Virus record (IMG/VR): IMGVR_UViG_3300042292_000567
Coordinates: 1 to 45,595 of that record
Direction: 5' to 3' (one strand)
DNA length: 45,595 bases
Origin: a virus
The notes beneath the pieces are model-generated. The model did no database searches, was not told where the DNA came from, and was given only the letters and a program-made list of their open reading frames with translations. Numbering within the stretch: the stretch's first letter is position 1; each line of letters opens with the position of its first letter. Both the position numbers and the translations under genes were made by a program. Shown here one piece after another: positions 1 to 6,163 of the stretch.

Positions 1-381
1 ACTGTCATACATGTTATAGCAGGTATCGACGATATTGATGAAGTTGTAAAGCTAGATGCTAAAAAGATTTTAGTATTAGGTGAAAAGGATTTTGGTTTCA
101 ATAAAGGTAAAGTTGATTTAAATAGTTATAGTCATAAAAAATGGTATTGGTATATTAGAAAGTTATTTGATATATTTGACGTTGTATCATTTGATAACTT
201 AGCATTGGAACAATTAAATATTAAACGATTCTTACCTGATGATCAATATGATATGTTTTATCAAGGTGAGCATTCGTTTTATATAAACGCTGTTACCCAA
301 ACATTTTCAAGATCAAGTAGAAGTGCTGAAACCGTATCATGGAATGTAGGTATACCTGAATATTTTAAAACAATTGGCTAA
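1..381 (+). CDS. C-terminal part of a radical-SAM-like phage protein (5' end outside window)
   Basis: An open frame enters from the left edge and ends at the TAA at 379-381; about 126 residues are visible. The segment contains a KILVLGEKDFG stretch, an SFDNLALEQLN stretch and a C-terminal FYINAVTQTFSRSSRS stretch. From memory these resemble the C-terminal half of a phage/Firmicutes radical SAM family in which a 'LILGYKDFGRG' strand and a 'MYIDAVEQTFARSSTS' tail are conserved. The radical SAM CxxxCxxC motif would lie upstream, outside the window, so the family call rests on the tail only and the substrate is unknown. The next gene starts 4 nt after the stop (or overlaps it if a TTG is used), so the two are probably co-transcribed. 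No promoter is visible here. Confidence 0.5.
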   Translation, partial: TVIHVIAGIDDIDEVVKLDAKKILVLGEKDFGFNKGKVDLNSYSHKKWYWYIRKLFDIFDVVSFDNLALEQLNIKRFLPDDQYDMFYQGEHSFYINAVTQTFSRSSRSAETVSWNVGIPEYFKTIG

Positions 382-385
382 TATA

Positions 386-778
386 ATGTACGAAACACCT
401 ATTGATATATGCGCTTGCGTTGGTCCACTAATGGGTGAACCGTATTGCCCATGTGAAATGAGACAAAATGGATTAGAATCAATAGCTAATAAATGGTCTC
501 AGGAAGATAAAGATGATTTGCAAAAAGCTCTTGAAGAAATATTTGATCCAAAAATTAACAACCCGCAAGTAACAAATAGAGATAGAGTACCAAAAATGAG
601 TGTACACGAAGAGCTTAAATTAGAAATGATCGTAGAGCAGCAATCAAAGACAATTGAAACGTTAACAGCTTTAATTGTAAATTTAGAAAAACGAATTGAT
701 CAAATTGAAAATAGTTTAGATGTTGTTAGTACGGCAGCGAAAGAATTAAAAAATTATATATTAACTTCTCGTAAATAG
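386..778 (+). CDS. Small protein with Cys-rich N-terminus and coiled-coil C-terminus, unknown function
   Basis: About 130 residues. I prefer the ATG at 386; a TTG at 374 would add four residues and overlap the previous stop. The N-terminus has a compact Cys pattern (CAC, then about eleven residues later CPC), which could bind a metal. The C-terminal half (from about residue 70) is rich in Glu, Lys, Leu and Ile with heptad-like spacing (EMIVEQQSKTIETLTALIVNLEKRI and onward), which predicts a coiled coil. I do not recognise the family. It sits in a close-packed + strand run with the radical-SAM-like gene upstream and a tiny membrane protein 12 nt downstream. It is probably a real gene because of its packing and codon use; no function is proposed. 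Confidence 0.6.
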   Translation: MYETPIDICACVGPLMGEPYCPCEMRQNGLESIANKWSQEDKDDLQKALEEIFDPKINNPQVTNRDRVPKMSVHEELKLEMIVEQQSKTIETLTALIVNLEKRIDQIENSLDVVSTAAKELKNYILTSRK

Positions 779-790
779 TAAGGTGATGAT

Positions 791-895
791 ATGTATGTTC
801 CAATAGCATTAGCAGTAGGTACATTATTTGGTGTTGCAATTTCTAAAACAATTGAAACATTTAAAAATATTAAAGTAAAAAATAAAAAGCCATGA
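791..895 (+). CDS. 34-residue putative membrane peptide
   Basis: ATG at 791 follows a plausible ribosome-binding sequence (AAGGTGAT at 780-787). The product begins with a hydrophobic stretch (VPIALAVGTLFGVAI, residues 3-17) and ends in a Lys-rich tail, so one membrane helix with a cytoplasmic basic end is likely. Its TGA overlaps the ATG of the next small ORF (ATGA at 892-895), a typical translational coupling signal. Function unknown. Very small ORFs of this kind are common in T4-like genomes; the support here is the ribosome-binding site, hydrophobicity and coupling, not similarity. Confidence 0.45.
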   Translation: MYVPIALAVGTLFGVAISKTIETFKNIKVKNKKP

Positions 896-1005
896 TTCAA
901 GGTTTTGTTCTTTATGTGTTGGTTTCTGTTGCAATACATTTAAATCGAATAATTTTGGACCCATCATGGTATATTGTAATTGCACTCGTGTATATACCTT
1001 GGTGA
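892..1005 (+). CDS. 37-residue putative membrane peptide
   Basis: Starts at the ATG that overlaps the previous stop (ATGA) and ends at the TGA at 1003-1005. The product has two short hydrophobic stretches (IQGFVLYVLVSVAIHL and WYIVIALVYIPW) separated by a polar turn, so it could be a hairpin membrane protein. It has no recognisable family. It lies 32 nt before the first FETNSSSSHS gene. Support comes from the overlap coupling and hydrophobic composition only. Confidence 0.4.
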   Translation: MIQGFVLYVLVSVAIHLNRIILDPSWYIVIALVYIPW

Positions 1006-1037
1006 ATCTGTAACAACTAAAAAAGAGAAGTAATATT

Positions 1038-1481
1038 ATGCAAAAATTAATTAGACACGGTGTTTTTGAAACAAATTCTAGTTCATCTCACTCAATTAGT
1101 ATTAGTCATGATGTAAGTAAATACCAAACACTATTTCCAGATGAAGCTGGTGTATACGAATTTAATGGAGGTGAATTTGGTTGGGGGTACGATTCATACA
1201 CAGACGCTGACACAAAAGCTAATTACGTTGCGACAATGAGTATGGAATTAGGTGAAGGTAGAGGTGATGAATGCGATGATGGTAGTACACCATTACGGGA
1301 TTTATTAGAATCTGTTATTACTGAGCATACAGGTATTACAAAGTTTGAATACAGTTTGAAATACGCGTACATTGACCACCAATCTGTTGATTTAGGTATG
1401 TTAAAATGGACGCCACAAGAAATGAAAGATTTTATTTTTAATCCAAGATCTGAATTAGATATTGATAACGATAACAATTAA
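1038..1481 (+). CDS. FETNSSSSHS-family phage protein, paralogue 1
   Basis: 147 residues from an ATG preceded by AGAGAAG (1024-1030). The N-terminus reads RHGVFETNSSSSHSISI, a motif I associate with a widespread phage/bacterial family of unknown function. Shared blocks with the gene at 1629-2117 are the N-terminal motif (residues 5-21), an EFNGGEFGWGYDSY block near residues 41-54, AYIDHQS near residue 110, and FIFNPRS near residue 132. The C-terminus is acidic. A tiny membrane ORF separates the two paralogues. The invariant Ser-rich N-terminus with an adjacent His suggests a functional site (processing, nucleotide or metal binding), but that is inference. No catalytic role is assigned. Confidence 0.7.
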   Translation: MQKLIRHGVFETNSSSSHSISISHDVSKYQTLFPDEAGVYEFNGGEFGWGYDSYTDADTKANYVATMSMELGEGRGDECDDGSTPLRDLLESVITEHTGITKFEYSLKYAYIDHQSVDLGMLKWTPQEMKDFIFNPRSELDIDNDNN

Positions 1482-1492
1482 CGGTTAGTTAT

Positions 1493-1642
1493 ATGAAAAA
1501 TCTTAAAATTATTGCAGCTATTACAGCATTAACATTATCTCCAATGTTGGGGCATTATATACACGATTCAGTCGGTATTGGTGCGTTTTTATTTGCGTGT
1601 TCAATGGCATTATGGGGAGCAATAGACTATGAAAAAGATTAG
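1493..1642 (+). CDS. 49-residue putative membrane peptide
   Basis: The ATG at 1493 lies 12 nt after the previous stop with a weak upstream GGTTAG. The sequence has two hydrophobic segments (LKIIAAITALTLSPMLG, then VGIGAFLFACSMALWGAI) and a charged end (DYEKD). It overlaps the start of the next gene by 14 nt in another frame, typical of packed phage operons. It lies between two related genes, which makes a role linked to them possible but unproven. The family is unknown. Confidence 0.45.
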   Translation: MKNLKIIAAITALTLSPMLGHYIHDSVGIGAFLFACSMALWGAIDYEKD

Positions 1643-2117
1643 ACATAATGTGTTTGAAACAAATTCAAGTTCAACACATTCTATCAGTGTGCGTAGTGAT
1701 AATGTTGGCACATATCAAACGTTATACCCTGACAAGGACGGTGTTTTAACATTTGAAGGTGGGGAATTTGGATGGGAATTTGCAAAATACTGCGATGCTA
1801 TTACAAAAGCTGAATACTTAGTAACGTTGTTTAAAGTTCACGATGTAGCAGATCAAGCATTATTTGAACGTGTGGTGTTAGATCATACAGGAGCTAAAAG
1901 TATCAAATACGACATTAAGCCTGAATTTGAGGCGTACATTGACCATCAATCACGTGAAGATTTTACTAGTCCAATCTTTAACTTAACATATGAATCAATG
2001 AAAAACTTTATCTTTAACCCGAAATCATTATTGATGACTGGCAATGATAACGACACTGTAGAATGGGTAAATGGTGAGTTGGTTGATATTGTAAACGATT
2101 GGGAAGATGATGAATAA
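1629..2117 (+). CDS. FETNSSSSHS-family phage protein, paralogue 2
   Basis: 162 residues, clearly a duplicate of the protein encoded at 1038-1481. The N-terminus is RHNVFETNSSSTHSISV; the later FEGGEFGWEF, YIDHQS and FIFNPKS blocks align with the first copy. It differs in the middle, where the first copy has a Gly/Asp-rich insert, and in a longer acidic C-terminus. The start overlaps the small membrane ORF, and its stop overlaps the start of the NADAR gene (the ATGATGAATAA region at 2107-2117), so these genes are probably translated from one transcript. The function of the family is unknown to me. Confidence 0.7.
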   Translation: MKKIRHNVFETNSSSTHSISVRSDNVGTYQTLYPDKDGVLTFEGGEFGWEFAKYCDAITKAEYLVTLFKVHDVADQALFERVVLDHTGAKSIKYDIKPEFEAYIDHQSREDFTSPIFNLTYESMKNFIFNPKSLLMTGNDNDTVEWVNGELVDIVNDWEDDE

Positions 2118-2595
2118 TTTACAAAAATATTATTTCTTTTGGAAAGGTCCATTATCACAATGGAAGACAAGTTACTTTATAGATGATGATGGTATTAAAT
2201 ATTGCTGCGCTGAACAGTATATGATGTATCAAAAAGCGCTACTGTTTAATGATGCGGAAATAGCTACCGCTATTATGAGTACATCTGAACCTAAAGAACA
2301 TCAAGAACTTGGTAGACAAGTTAAAAACTTTAACCAAGAAATTTGGGATAAAAATGCAAGAGCGATTGTATATGCTGGTAACATATTGAAATTTAAGCAA
2401 AATCCTAGTTTGCTTAAATTATTGTTAGCTACTGAAGACAAGATACTCGTAGAGGCTTCACCATTTGACGTAATATGGGGGATAGGGTTAGGTGTAAACG
2501 AAGCATTAGTGACAGATGAATCAGAATGGAAGGGTAGCAATTGGTTAGGTGAAACATTGACCAAGGTCAAACAATATTTTCAAAATGAGAAATAA
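2107..2595 (+). CDS. NADAR/YbiA-like domain protein (probable N-glycosidase)
   Basis: 162 residues that make up essentially one whole NADAR domain. Visible family features are FWKGPLSQW near residue 11, the CAEQYMMYQKA helix near residue 34, a LGRQVKNF block near 68, IWDKNARAIVYAGNILKFKQN near 78-98, and the VEASPFDVIWGIGL block near 116-129 with its acidic catalytic-type residues. The length matches YbiA-type stand-alone proteins. Family knowledge: YbiA hydrolyses N-glycosidic bonds in riboflavin-pathway intermediates, and some NADAR proteins remove ADP-ribose from guanine in DNA. In a phage, a role against an ADP-ribosylating defence is attractive but is inference. The start overlaps the preceding gene by 11 nt; a second ATG at 2110 is equally possible. 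Confidence 0.85.
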   Translation: MMNNLQKYYFFWKGPLSQWKTSYFIDDDGIKYCCAEQYMMYQKALLFNDAEIATAIMSTSEPKEHQELGRQVKNFNQEIWDKNARAIVYAGNILKFKQNPSLLKLLLATEDKILVEASPFDVIWGIGLGVNEALVTDESEWKGSNWLGETLTKVKQYFQNEK

Positions 2596-2596
2596 C

Positions 2597-3010
2597 ATGT
2601 ACGTAAAGTTTGAATGTGATGCAGCAATATTTCTTGAAGCGCGTAAAGAGGTTGCTAAGATTATTAAATGGTGTAACAACAACACTCTTAAATATTACGA
2701 TATAATTAATCAAGTAGACGGTTGTATATTAGTAACAAGAAATTCACGTCAAACATGGTGTACATTTCAATCAATAAACACTATTGGTGAAGTTGACCAG
2801 CTTGAATTTAGAATAACAAACTCAGAGTTAATGACAAAATTATCTAAATTAGCAAGCAAAATAAAAGGTTTCAATCATACAATTGAAACCTTTGATGGTA
2901 ACCCTATTGGGTGCGAACCATATTTTTTATTTACAAAAACACGATTTACCTATTGTGTAGCTATAAACCGCAATAAAACGGTCGATATTCACGTAGTTGA
3001 AGTAGACTAA
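2597..3010 (+). CDS. Hypothetical protein, 137 residues
   Basis: I chose the ATG at 2597, two nt after the NADAR stop, because GAGA sits six nt upstream; an ATG at 2585 would extend it by four residues and overlap NADAR by 11 nt. The protein is mixed alpha/beta by eye with scattered Cys residues and no recognised motif. It contains a 12-bp perfect DNA inverted repeat in frame at 2864-2893. It is the last gene of the left + strand run. Its TAA overlaps the stop of the convergent lipoprotein gene (shared bases 3007-3010), so there is no room for an ordinary terminator between the two units. Confidence 0.6.
   Translation: MYVKFECDAAIFLEARKEVAKIIKWCNNNTLKYYDIINQVDGCILVTRNSRQTWCTFQSINTIGEVDQLEFRITNSELMTKLSKLASKIKGFNHTIETFDGNPIGCEPYFLFTKTRFTYCVAINRNKTVDIHVVEVD
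2864..2893. other. 12-bp perfect inverted repeat inside a gene
   Basis: AAAGGTTTCAAT (2864-2875) and ATTGAAACCTTT (2882-2893) are exact reverse complements with a 6-nt CATACA loop. The stem lies inside the coding sequence of the last + strand gene, about 115 nt before its stop. There is no U-run, so it is not a classical terminator. It could slow or end transcription on either strand at the junction with the convergent late unit, or protect the mRNA 3' end. Confidence 0.5.
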
Positions 3011-3192
3011 TTAGCGCATTTAATTTGTATTGCATTTGGTTGTAAAGCTTCAGATACTCTAGTACGTAATAATGCACGACCTAATTCTGGAGTTTTGCAA
3101 TAATCAGCAACCGCAGTTGCTACCAACGATTCTGTAGCAGTTAAATAAGTACAACCTGTCAACAACATACTTAATAATAAAATATATCTCAT
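3007..3192 (-). CDS. Small lipoprotein with lipobox, 61 residues
   Basis: The N-terminus MRYILLLSMLLTGC is a short signal with a lipobox-like LLTGC, so Cys14 is the likely lipidated residue after signal peptidase II cleavage. The mature part is about 47 residues, Ala/Thr-rich, with two further Cys. It overlaps the lipase gene by 4 nt (ATGA), so the two are translationally coupled. Its size, lipobox and place after an enzyme gene resemble Rz1-type outer-membrane spanins, but no Rz-like partner or Pro-rich stretch is visible, so that role is only a possibility. It could also be an immunity or superinfection-exclusion lipoprotein. Signal and lipobox are seen; the role is inference. Confidence 0.65.
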   Translation of the reverse strand: MRYILLLSMLLTGCTYLTATESLVATAVADYCKTPELGRALLRTRVSEALQPNAIQIKCAN

Positions 3193-3911
3193 TCTTCGTT
3201 ACCTAATTGTGTAATGTATTGTTCAATAAAGTGTTTTTCAATGATGTTAGCAGGGTTTTGAAAGAAACTTGCAATACGATCACGCATAACAACACCCCAA
3301 TGAGCATTAACTTCTTTGCCATCGGTATTTAAATAATGTAAAGTACCATAATGTCTATACCCACGTAAAGTAGTAGGTATACGTGGTACGATATCAGCAC
3401 TATCGACGTATCTATGGTGTTCAACAGTACCTAACGATGTATTGCGTTTATCACCTACTCTTGGACTACCAAAAGTATAAAGCATGATATTAGCTTCAGG
3501 TTGTTGCTGTTGATACAGGACTGCCATAATATGAGACATTGCTGCACCCAAGCTGTGACCAGTAAACCAAATATTTTGATTAGTGGTAACTTGTTTTAAA
3601 AACATAGTTACATGTTCCCATACATCTTTAGTAGCTGTTTCAAACCCATGGTGACCATACCCGGTGCCAGTTAAAGATGGTACCAATCTAATCATTGCAT
3701 CAGCTTTAACATCTCTAAAATCGTCTAATTCTGTACCTCTACTAACGACGACTATATCGGTATCGTTATATAATACGAAAACTACATTGTTATCGATAGA
3801 TATTTTACGTGATTGAAAACCATAAAACGACGGGTTATCTTCATACGCTAATTTTGAAATTTTAGCAAACGTATAAGCCTTTTGTTTTCCAAATAGTTCT
3901 ACGATATTCAT
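3189..3911 (-). CDS. Class 3 lipase-type alpha/beta hydrolase
   Basis: 240 residues. The nucleophile elbow GHSLG puts the catalytic Ser at residue 120; VVVSRGT (residues 54-60) fits the oxyanion region; SADIVPRIP supplies Asp173; and the C-terminal EKHFIEQYI supplies His227, which matches the position of the catalytic His in class 3 (fungal-type) lipases. YTFGSPRVGD (145-154) is another family hallmark. No signal peptide is visible, so export, if any, would need lysis or virion packaging. It lies in a short late-type unit between an Ala/Val-rich protein and a lipoprotein. Likely activity: hydrolysis of glycerolipid or phospholipid esters, perhaps in lysis or membrane breaching. The family call is strong; the biological role is inferred. 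Confidence 0.85.
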   Translation of the reverse strand: MNIVELFGKQKAYTFAKISKLAYEDNPSFYGFQSRKISIDNNVVFVLYNDTDIVVVSRGTELDDFRDVKADAMIRLVPSLTGTGYGHHGFETATKDVWEHVTMFLKQVTTNQNIWFTGHSLGAAMSHIMAVLYQQQQPEANIMLYTFGSPRVGDKRNTSLGTVEHHRYVDSADIVPRIPTTLRGYRHYGTLHYLNTDGKEVNAHWGVVMRDRIASFFQNPANIIEKHFIEQYITQLGNEE

Positions 3912-3914
3912 ATT

Positions 3915-4235
3915 TTAAAGAAGTGCTATTGTAGCGACTTCTTCCTCGATAACTATACCTTCAGGACTAATTAGTGCTCCAACAACTGTTTCAACAACAG
4001 GTGAAGCTACCGCATCTAACACTGTATTGGTAACAGCAGTAGTTACAGAATTAACAACACTATTAGCTAATGTAGCGCTTACAGAATCAACGATTACATC
4101 AGGAACAACATTTGTTACAGCATGAATTGTTGTTGAAGCAGCGTCAGCTACAGCATGTGTAGCAGTATCGGTAGCATGACTTACTGCGTGTGCAGCATCA
4201 GTAGCTGCGTGTGCAATTGAATTAAAAAAACCCAT
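3915..4235 (-). CDS. Ala/Val/Thr-rich helical protein, unknown function
   Basis: 106 residues from the ATG at 4235, which has GGAGAGG five nt upstream; an ATG at 4247 is in frame but its own first codons contain that ribosome-binding site, so I prefer 4235. The N-terminal half has His and Ala at roughly 3-4 residue spacing (AHAVSHATDTATHAV), which predicts an amphipathic helix. The C-terminal half (VVPDVIVDSVSATLANSVV onward) is Val/Ser/Thr-rich and could be membrane-associated. It is the first gene of the late-type unit that also encodes the lipase. It might be a membrane-disrupting or scaffold peptide; I recognise no family. Confidence 0.6.
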   Translation of the reverse strand: MGFFNSIAHAATDAAHAVSHATDTATHAVADAASTTIHAVTNVVPDVIVDSVSATLANSVVNSVTTAVTNTVLDAVASPVVETVVGALISPEGIVIEEEVATIALL

Positions 4236-4263
4236 TTTCCTCTCCATATATTAAAATCGATTG

Positions 4264-4271
4264 TATTTATT
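4264..4271 (-). promoter_or_regulatory. T4-like late promoter box (AATAAATA)
   Basis: The - strand reads AATAAATA, one mismatch from the T4 late box TATAAATA, 29 nt before the chosen start of the Ala/Val-rich gene. It overlaps the -35 element of the + strand promoter. Several other first genes of - strand units have a similar box at a similar distance. Confidence 0.5.
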
Positions 4272-4298
4272 GATTAATTCTGTTATATACATTATAAT
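4270..4298 (+). promoter_or_regulatory. Sigma70-like promoter for the TGT-like gene
   Basis: TTGATT at 4270-4275 (4 of 6 consensus), a 17-bp spacer, and a perfect TATAAT at 4293-4298. The downstream gene starts at 4325 with AGGAG at 4314-4318. It overlaps the late box on the opposite strand. Confidence 0.6.
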
Positions 4299-4324
4299 TT
4301 TATTTTGTAAACTAGGAGTATTAT

Positions 4325-5092
4325 ATGCAAATTAGTCATGAAGTCCCAGTCGCGTTATTAGAAATGTCAAGATCATTTAATGATTACGATTACGCATTAG
4401 TTCATTTATATGAAACTGAACCTGAATATCTTAAATTTTATAAAGACTCAATCGAGTTAAAACGCGAAGTTATTTTAGATAACAGTGTTTTTGAACTTGA
4501 AGAAGCATTTGACGCAGAAAGATTTAAATATTGGATTAAAGAAACATTACCAACGTATTATATTATTCCAGATGTATTAGATAATTCAGAATTAACTATC
4601 AAAAACGTTAAAGAATGGGATAAAGAAGGTTTACCTGGTCAGACGGTAGGTGTTATTCAAGGTGAGACATTTAGCCAAGCAGTTGAATGTTATAATGAAA
4701 TTAAAGATCATGTCGACCGGATAGCTGTTAGTTTTAATTGTAAGTTTTACGAAGGTGAAGAAGGTGAGTCAATTTTTCATAAATGGGCTGTCGGTCGTAT
4801 ACGGTTTGTTAATTATCTTGCTGTAATTGGGAACACAAAACCATTGCATTTATTAGGTTGCAGCTTACCTCAAGAATTTAAATTTTATAATGAGCCTAAA
4901 TTTGATTTTATCAAATCAGTTGATACATCCAATCCAGTCGTACACGCTATTAACGATATTAAATACACTGACAATGGATTAGATACTAAAGTAAGTACTA
5001 AATTAATCGAATATATGCATGAAACAACATTCGATATGGATCTTTTATGGTATAATGTTAATAAATTTAGTACGTTTTGTAACGGTGAATAA
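4325..5092 (+). CDS. tRNA-guanine transglycosylase-like (DpdA-like) phage protein
   Basis: 255 residues. Motifs in order: ILDNSVFEL (50-58), IIPDVLDNS (80-88), GVIQGETF (109-116, like the G-V-Q-G substrate loop of TGT enzymes), IAVSF (133-137), LHLLGCSLPQEF (174-185) and SVDTSNPV (198-205). Asp200 in that last block lies where TGT-fold enzymes carry their nucleophilic Asp, and Asp52 and Asp83 could help bind base. Family knowledge: TGT enzymes exchange guanine for a deazaguanine in tRNA; DpdA relatives do this in DNA of bacteria and phages. Whether this one acts on DNA or RNA cannot be read here, and no queuosine-precursor gene is in the window. The start has AGGAG 6 nt upstream and its own strong promoter. 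Confidence 0.65.
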   Translation: MQISHEVPVALLEMSRSFNDYDYALVHLYETEPEYLKFYKDSIELKREVILDNSVFELEEAFDAERFKYWIKETLPTYYIIPDVLDNSELTIKNVKEWDKEGLPGQTVGVIQGETFSQAVECYNEIKDHVDRIAVSFNCKFYEGEEGESIFHKWAVGRIRFVNYLAVIGNTKPLHLLGCSLPQEFKFYNEPKFDFIKSVDTSNPVVHAINDIKYTDNGLDTKVSTKLIEYMHETTFDMDLLWYNVNKFSTFCNGE

Positions 5093-5094
5093 TA

Positions 5095-5250
5095 ATGTCT
5101 TTGCATGTAATGTCGTTTAAAGATATGGTTGTGACAATTTTATTTTTTGTCGTAATTATATCTGTAGTAGTACTCAGCGTAATGGGAGTCATCATTGCAG
5201 TAAATACCTTGTATAATGGCTTTACCGCTTGTCGACATATGCAACAGTAA
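5095..5250 (+). CDS. 51-residue single-pass membrane protein
   Basis: ATG at 5095 two nt after the preceding stop, with GGTGAAT overlapping the end of the upstream gene as a possible ribosome-binding site. Residues 11-37 are almost entirely hydrophobic (MVVTILFFVVIISVVVLSVM onward), giving one clear transmembrane helix followed by a short basic C-terminus with one Cys. No family is recognised. Small inner-membrane proteins in early phage operons often modify host functions, but nothing specific can be said. Confidence 0.55.
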   Translation: MSLHVMSFKDMVVTILFFVVIISVVVLSVMGVIIAVNTLYNGFTACRHMQQ

Positions 5251-5277
5251 AATCCTTTGGAGAATAGGGGAGAACGA

Positions 5278-5361
5278 ATGATAATACTATACTATAACTT
5301 GATATTAAAAAATTATTATCATTTGGGAGAACTAAAGCAACAATTAAAATTAACGAGGTAA
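5278..5361 (+). CDS. Possible 27-residue ORF
   Basis: The ATG at 5278 follows GGGGAGAACGA, an excellent ribosome-binding sequence. The frame encodes an aromatic and Leu-rich peptide with a basic C-terminus and ends at a TAA one nt before the next gene's ATG, a coupling arrangement. It could be a leader ORF for the 5363 gene or a real minute gene. There is no similarity to support it. Confidence 0.35.
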   Translation: MIILYYNLILKNYYHLGELKQQLKLTR

Positions 5362-5362
5362 A

Positions 5363-5548
5363 ATGATGTCTGTATATAAAGATAATGGTTATAAAGATAG
5401 AAAAGATTATTTGAAGTCAATAGCTGAATTATACGATGTTTCATACGAGAATGTATGTGCAATCGCTGATTTATACGGCCCTGAAGAAGATTTTGACGGA
5501 CTAATTAACACATTAGACGATAAATCTTTATACGATATCAATTTCTAA
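5363..5548 (+). CDS. Small acidic protein, 61 residues, unknown
   Basis: Two adjacent ATGs (5363, 5366) follow ACGAGG (5353-5358), so the exact start is uncertain by one residue. The product is acidic and helical by eye, with a basic start (YKDNGYKDRKDYLKS) and the rest dominated by Asp/Glu, for example YGPEEDFDGL. The central ELYDVSYENVCAIADLYG stretch looks helix-turn-helix-sized, but I see no convincing DNA-binding signature. It is the last gene of this + strand unit before the structured intergenic region and the bidirectional terminator. No function is assigned. Confidence 0.5.
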   Translation: MMSVYKDNGYKDRKDYLKSIAELYDVSYENVCAIADLYGPEEDFDGLINTLDDKSLYDINF

Positions 5549-5562
5549 AACATACCGCAACG

Positions 5563-5630
5563 ATTACCGACTATATAAAAGAAATAAAGGACATAAAATT
5601 CAGTGAAAGGAATTCACTTTAGTCGGTAAT
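5563..5630 (+). other. Nested inverted repeats, possible structured RNA
   Basis: ATTACCGACT (5563-5572) and AGTCGGTAAT (5621-5630) are exact reverse complements. Between them AGTGAA (5602-5607) and TTCACT (5613-5618) form an inner stem with a 5-nt loop. The element starts 14 nt after the stop of the last + strand gene. It could be a structured 3' UTR, a processed small RNA or a protein-binding site. The rest of the gap to 5771 shows an extended -10-like TGATATAAT at 5691-5699 but no supported gene. Confidence 0.45.
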
Positions 5631-5771
5631 AAAGGTATTACTGAGCAATAGTTTTTTATTAGTAGCTATTAATATTCATATATCAAGGAATGATATAATA
5701 AACATGGATTTGTTTAATAAAAGGAATTTTGAATTTGTAAAAGGAACTTACAGATAGCTGCGAATAAGGTG

Positions 5772-5795
5772 AAAAGGGCGCAACTGCGCCCTTTT
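5772..5795. terminator. Bidirectional intrinsic terminator
   Basis: AAAAGGGCGC (5772-5781) and GCGCCCTTTT (5786-5795) form a 10-bp stem with a 4-nt AACT loop, ending in T on one strand and in T on the other by symmetry. It lies between the convergent end of the + strand unit (last gene ends at 5548) and the - strand gene ending at 5809, so it can serve both. GC-rich arms in an AT-rich background make it stand out. Confidence 0.9.
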
Positions 5796-5808
5796 CAACG
5801 TTCAAAAT

Positions 5809-6138
5809 TTAAGATAACTCTGAACCATACAAATGAAACGATACATTAGCTGTCCCTGAATACACAGAGACAACATCCGTCGAAGCTAATGTCATACCTA
5901 ATGTAAATAACATTGTGTCGTTTGCAGCAATTTGCAGATCATAAAACAAATAATGAGTGTTTGATAGTGCAGCACCAGCTGGGCGTACAGCAACACGGAA
6001 AGTTGTATCTGCACCTTGATTGCATACCGATAAAGTAGAACTAACGGTACCTGTTCCAGATGGAACAGAATATAATGTCGTAAGTGTTGTAGCTGCTGGT
6101 AATGATTGTCCGAGCACTTTATACGAGATTGTAGACAT
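5809..6138 (-). CDS. Small beta-rich virion protein, probable fibre or decoration subunit
   Basis: 109 residues, rich in Ser, Thr, Val and Gly with alternating hydrophobics, which predicts a beta-sandwich. It has no signal peptide. Composition and layout resemble the 131-residue protein encoded at 10924-11319 in the fibre cluster, with a shared pattern of an N-terminal 'LTTLYSVPSGTGTVSSTLSV' strand pair and a late 'TSTDVVSVYSG'-like strand. It forms its own late unit: a perfect TATAAATA lies 26 nt before the ATG and a bidirectional terminator follows the stop. AAGG lies 10 nt before the ATG. Role as a virion protein is inferred from composition and context; no enzyme motif is present. Confidence 0.55.
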   Translation of the reverse strand: MSTISYKVLGQSLPAATTLTTLYSVPSGTGTVSSTLSVCNQGADTTFRVAVRPAGAALSNTHYLFYDLQIAANDTMLFTLGMTLASTDVVSVYSGTANVSFHLYGSELS

Positions 6139-6163
6139 ATTTAAAACCTTATTTTAAAATTAA

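Noticed and set aside
5704-5757. 17-codon ORF after an extended -10 element
   Set aside because: It has no convincing similarity or coupled neighbour. The region is better seen as a possible small RNA region or untranslated stretch before the terminator.
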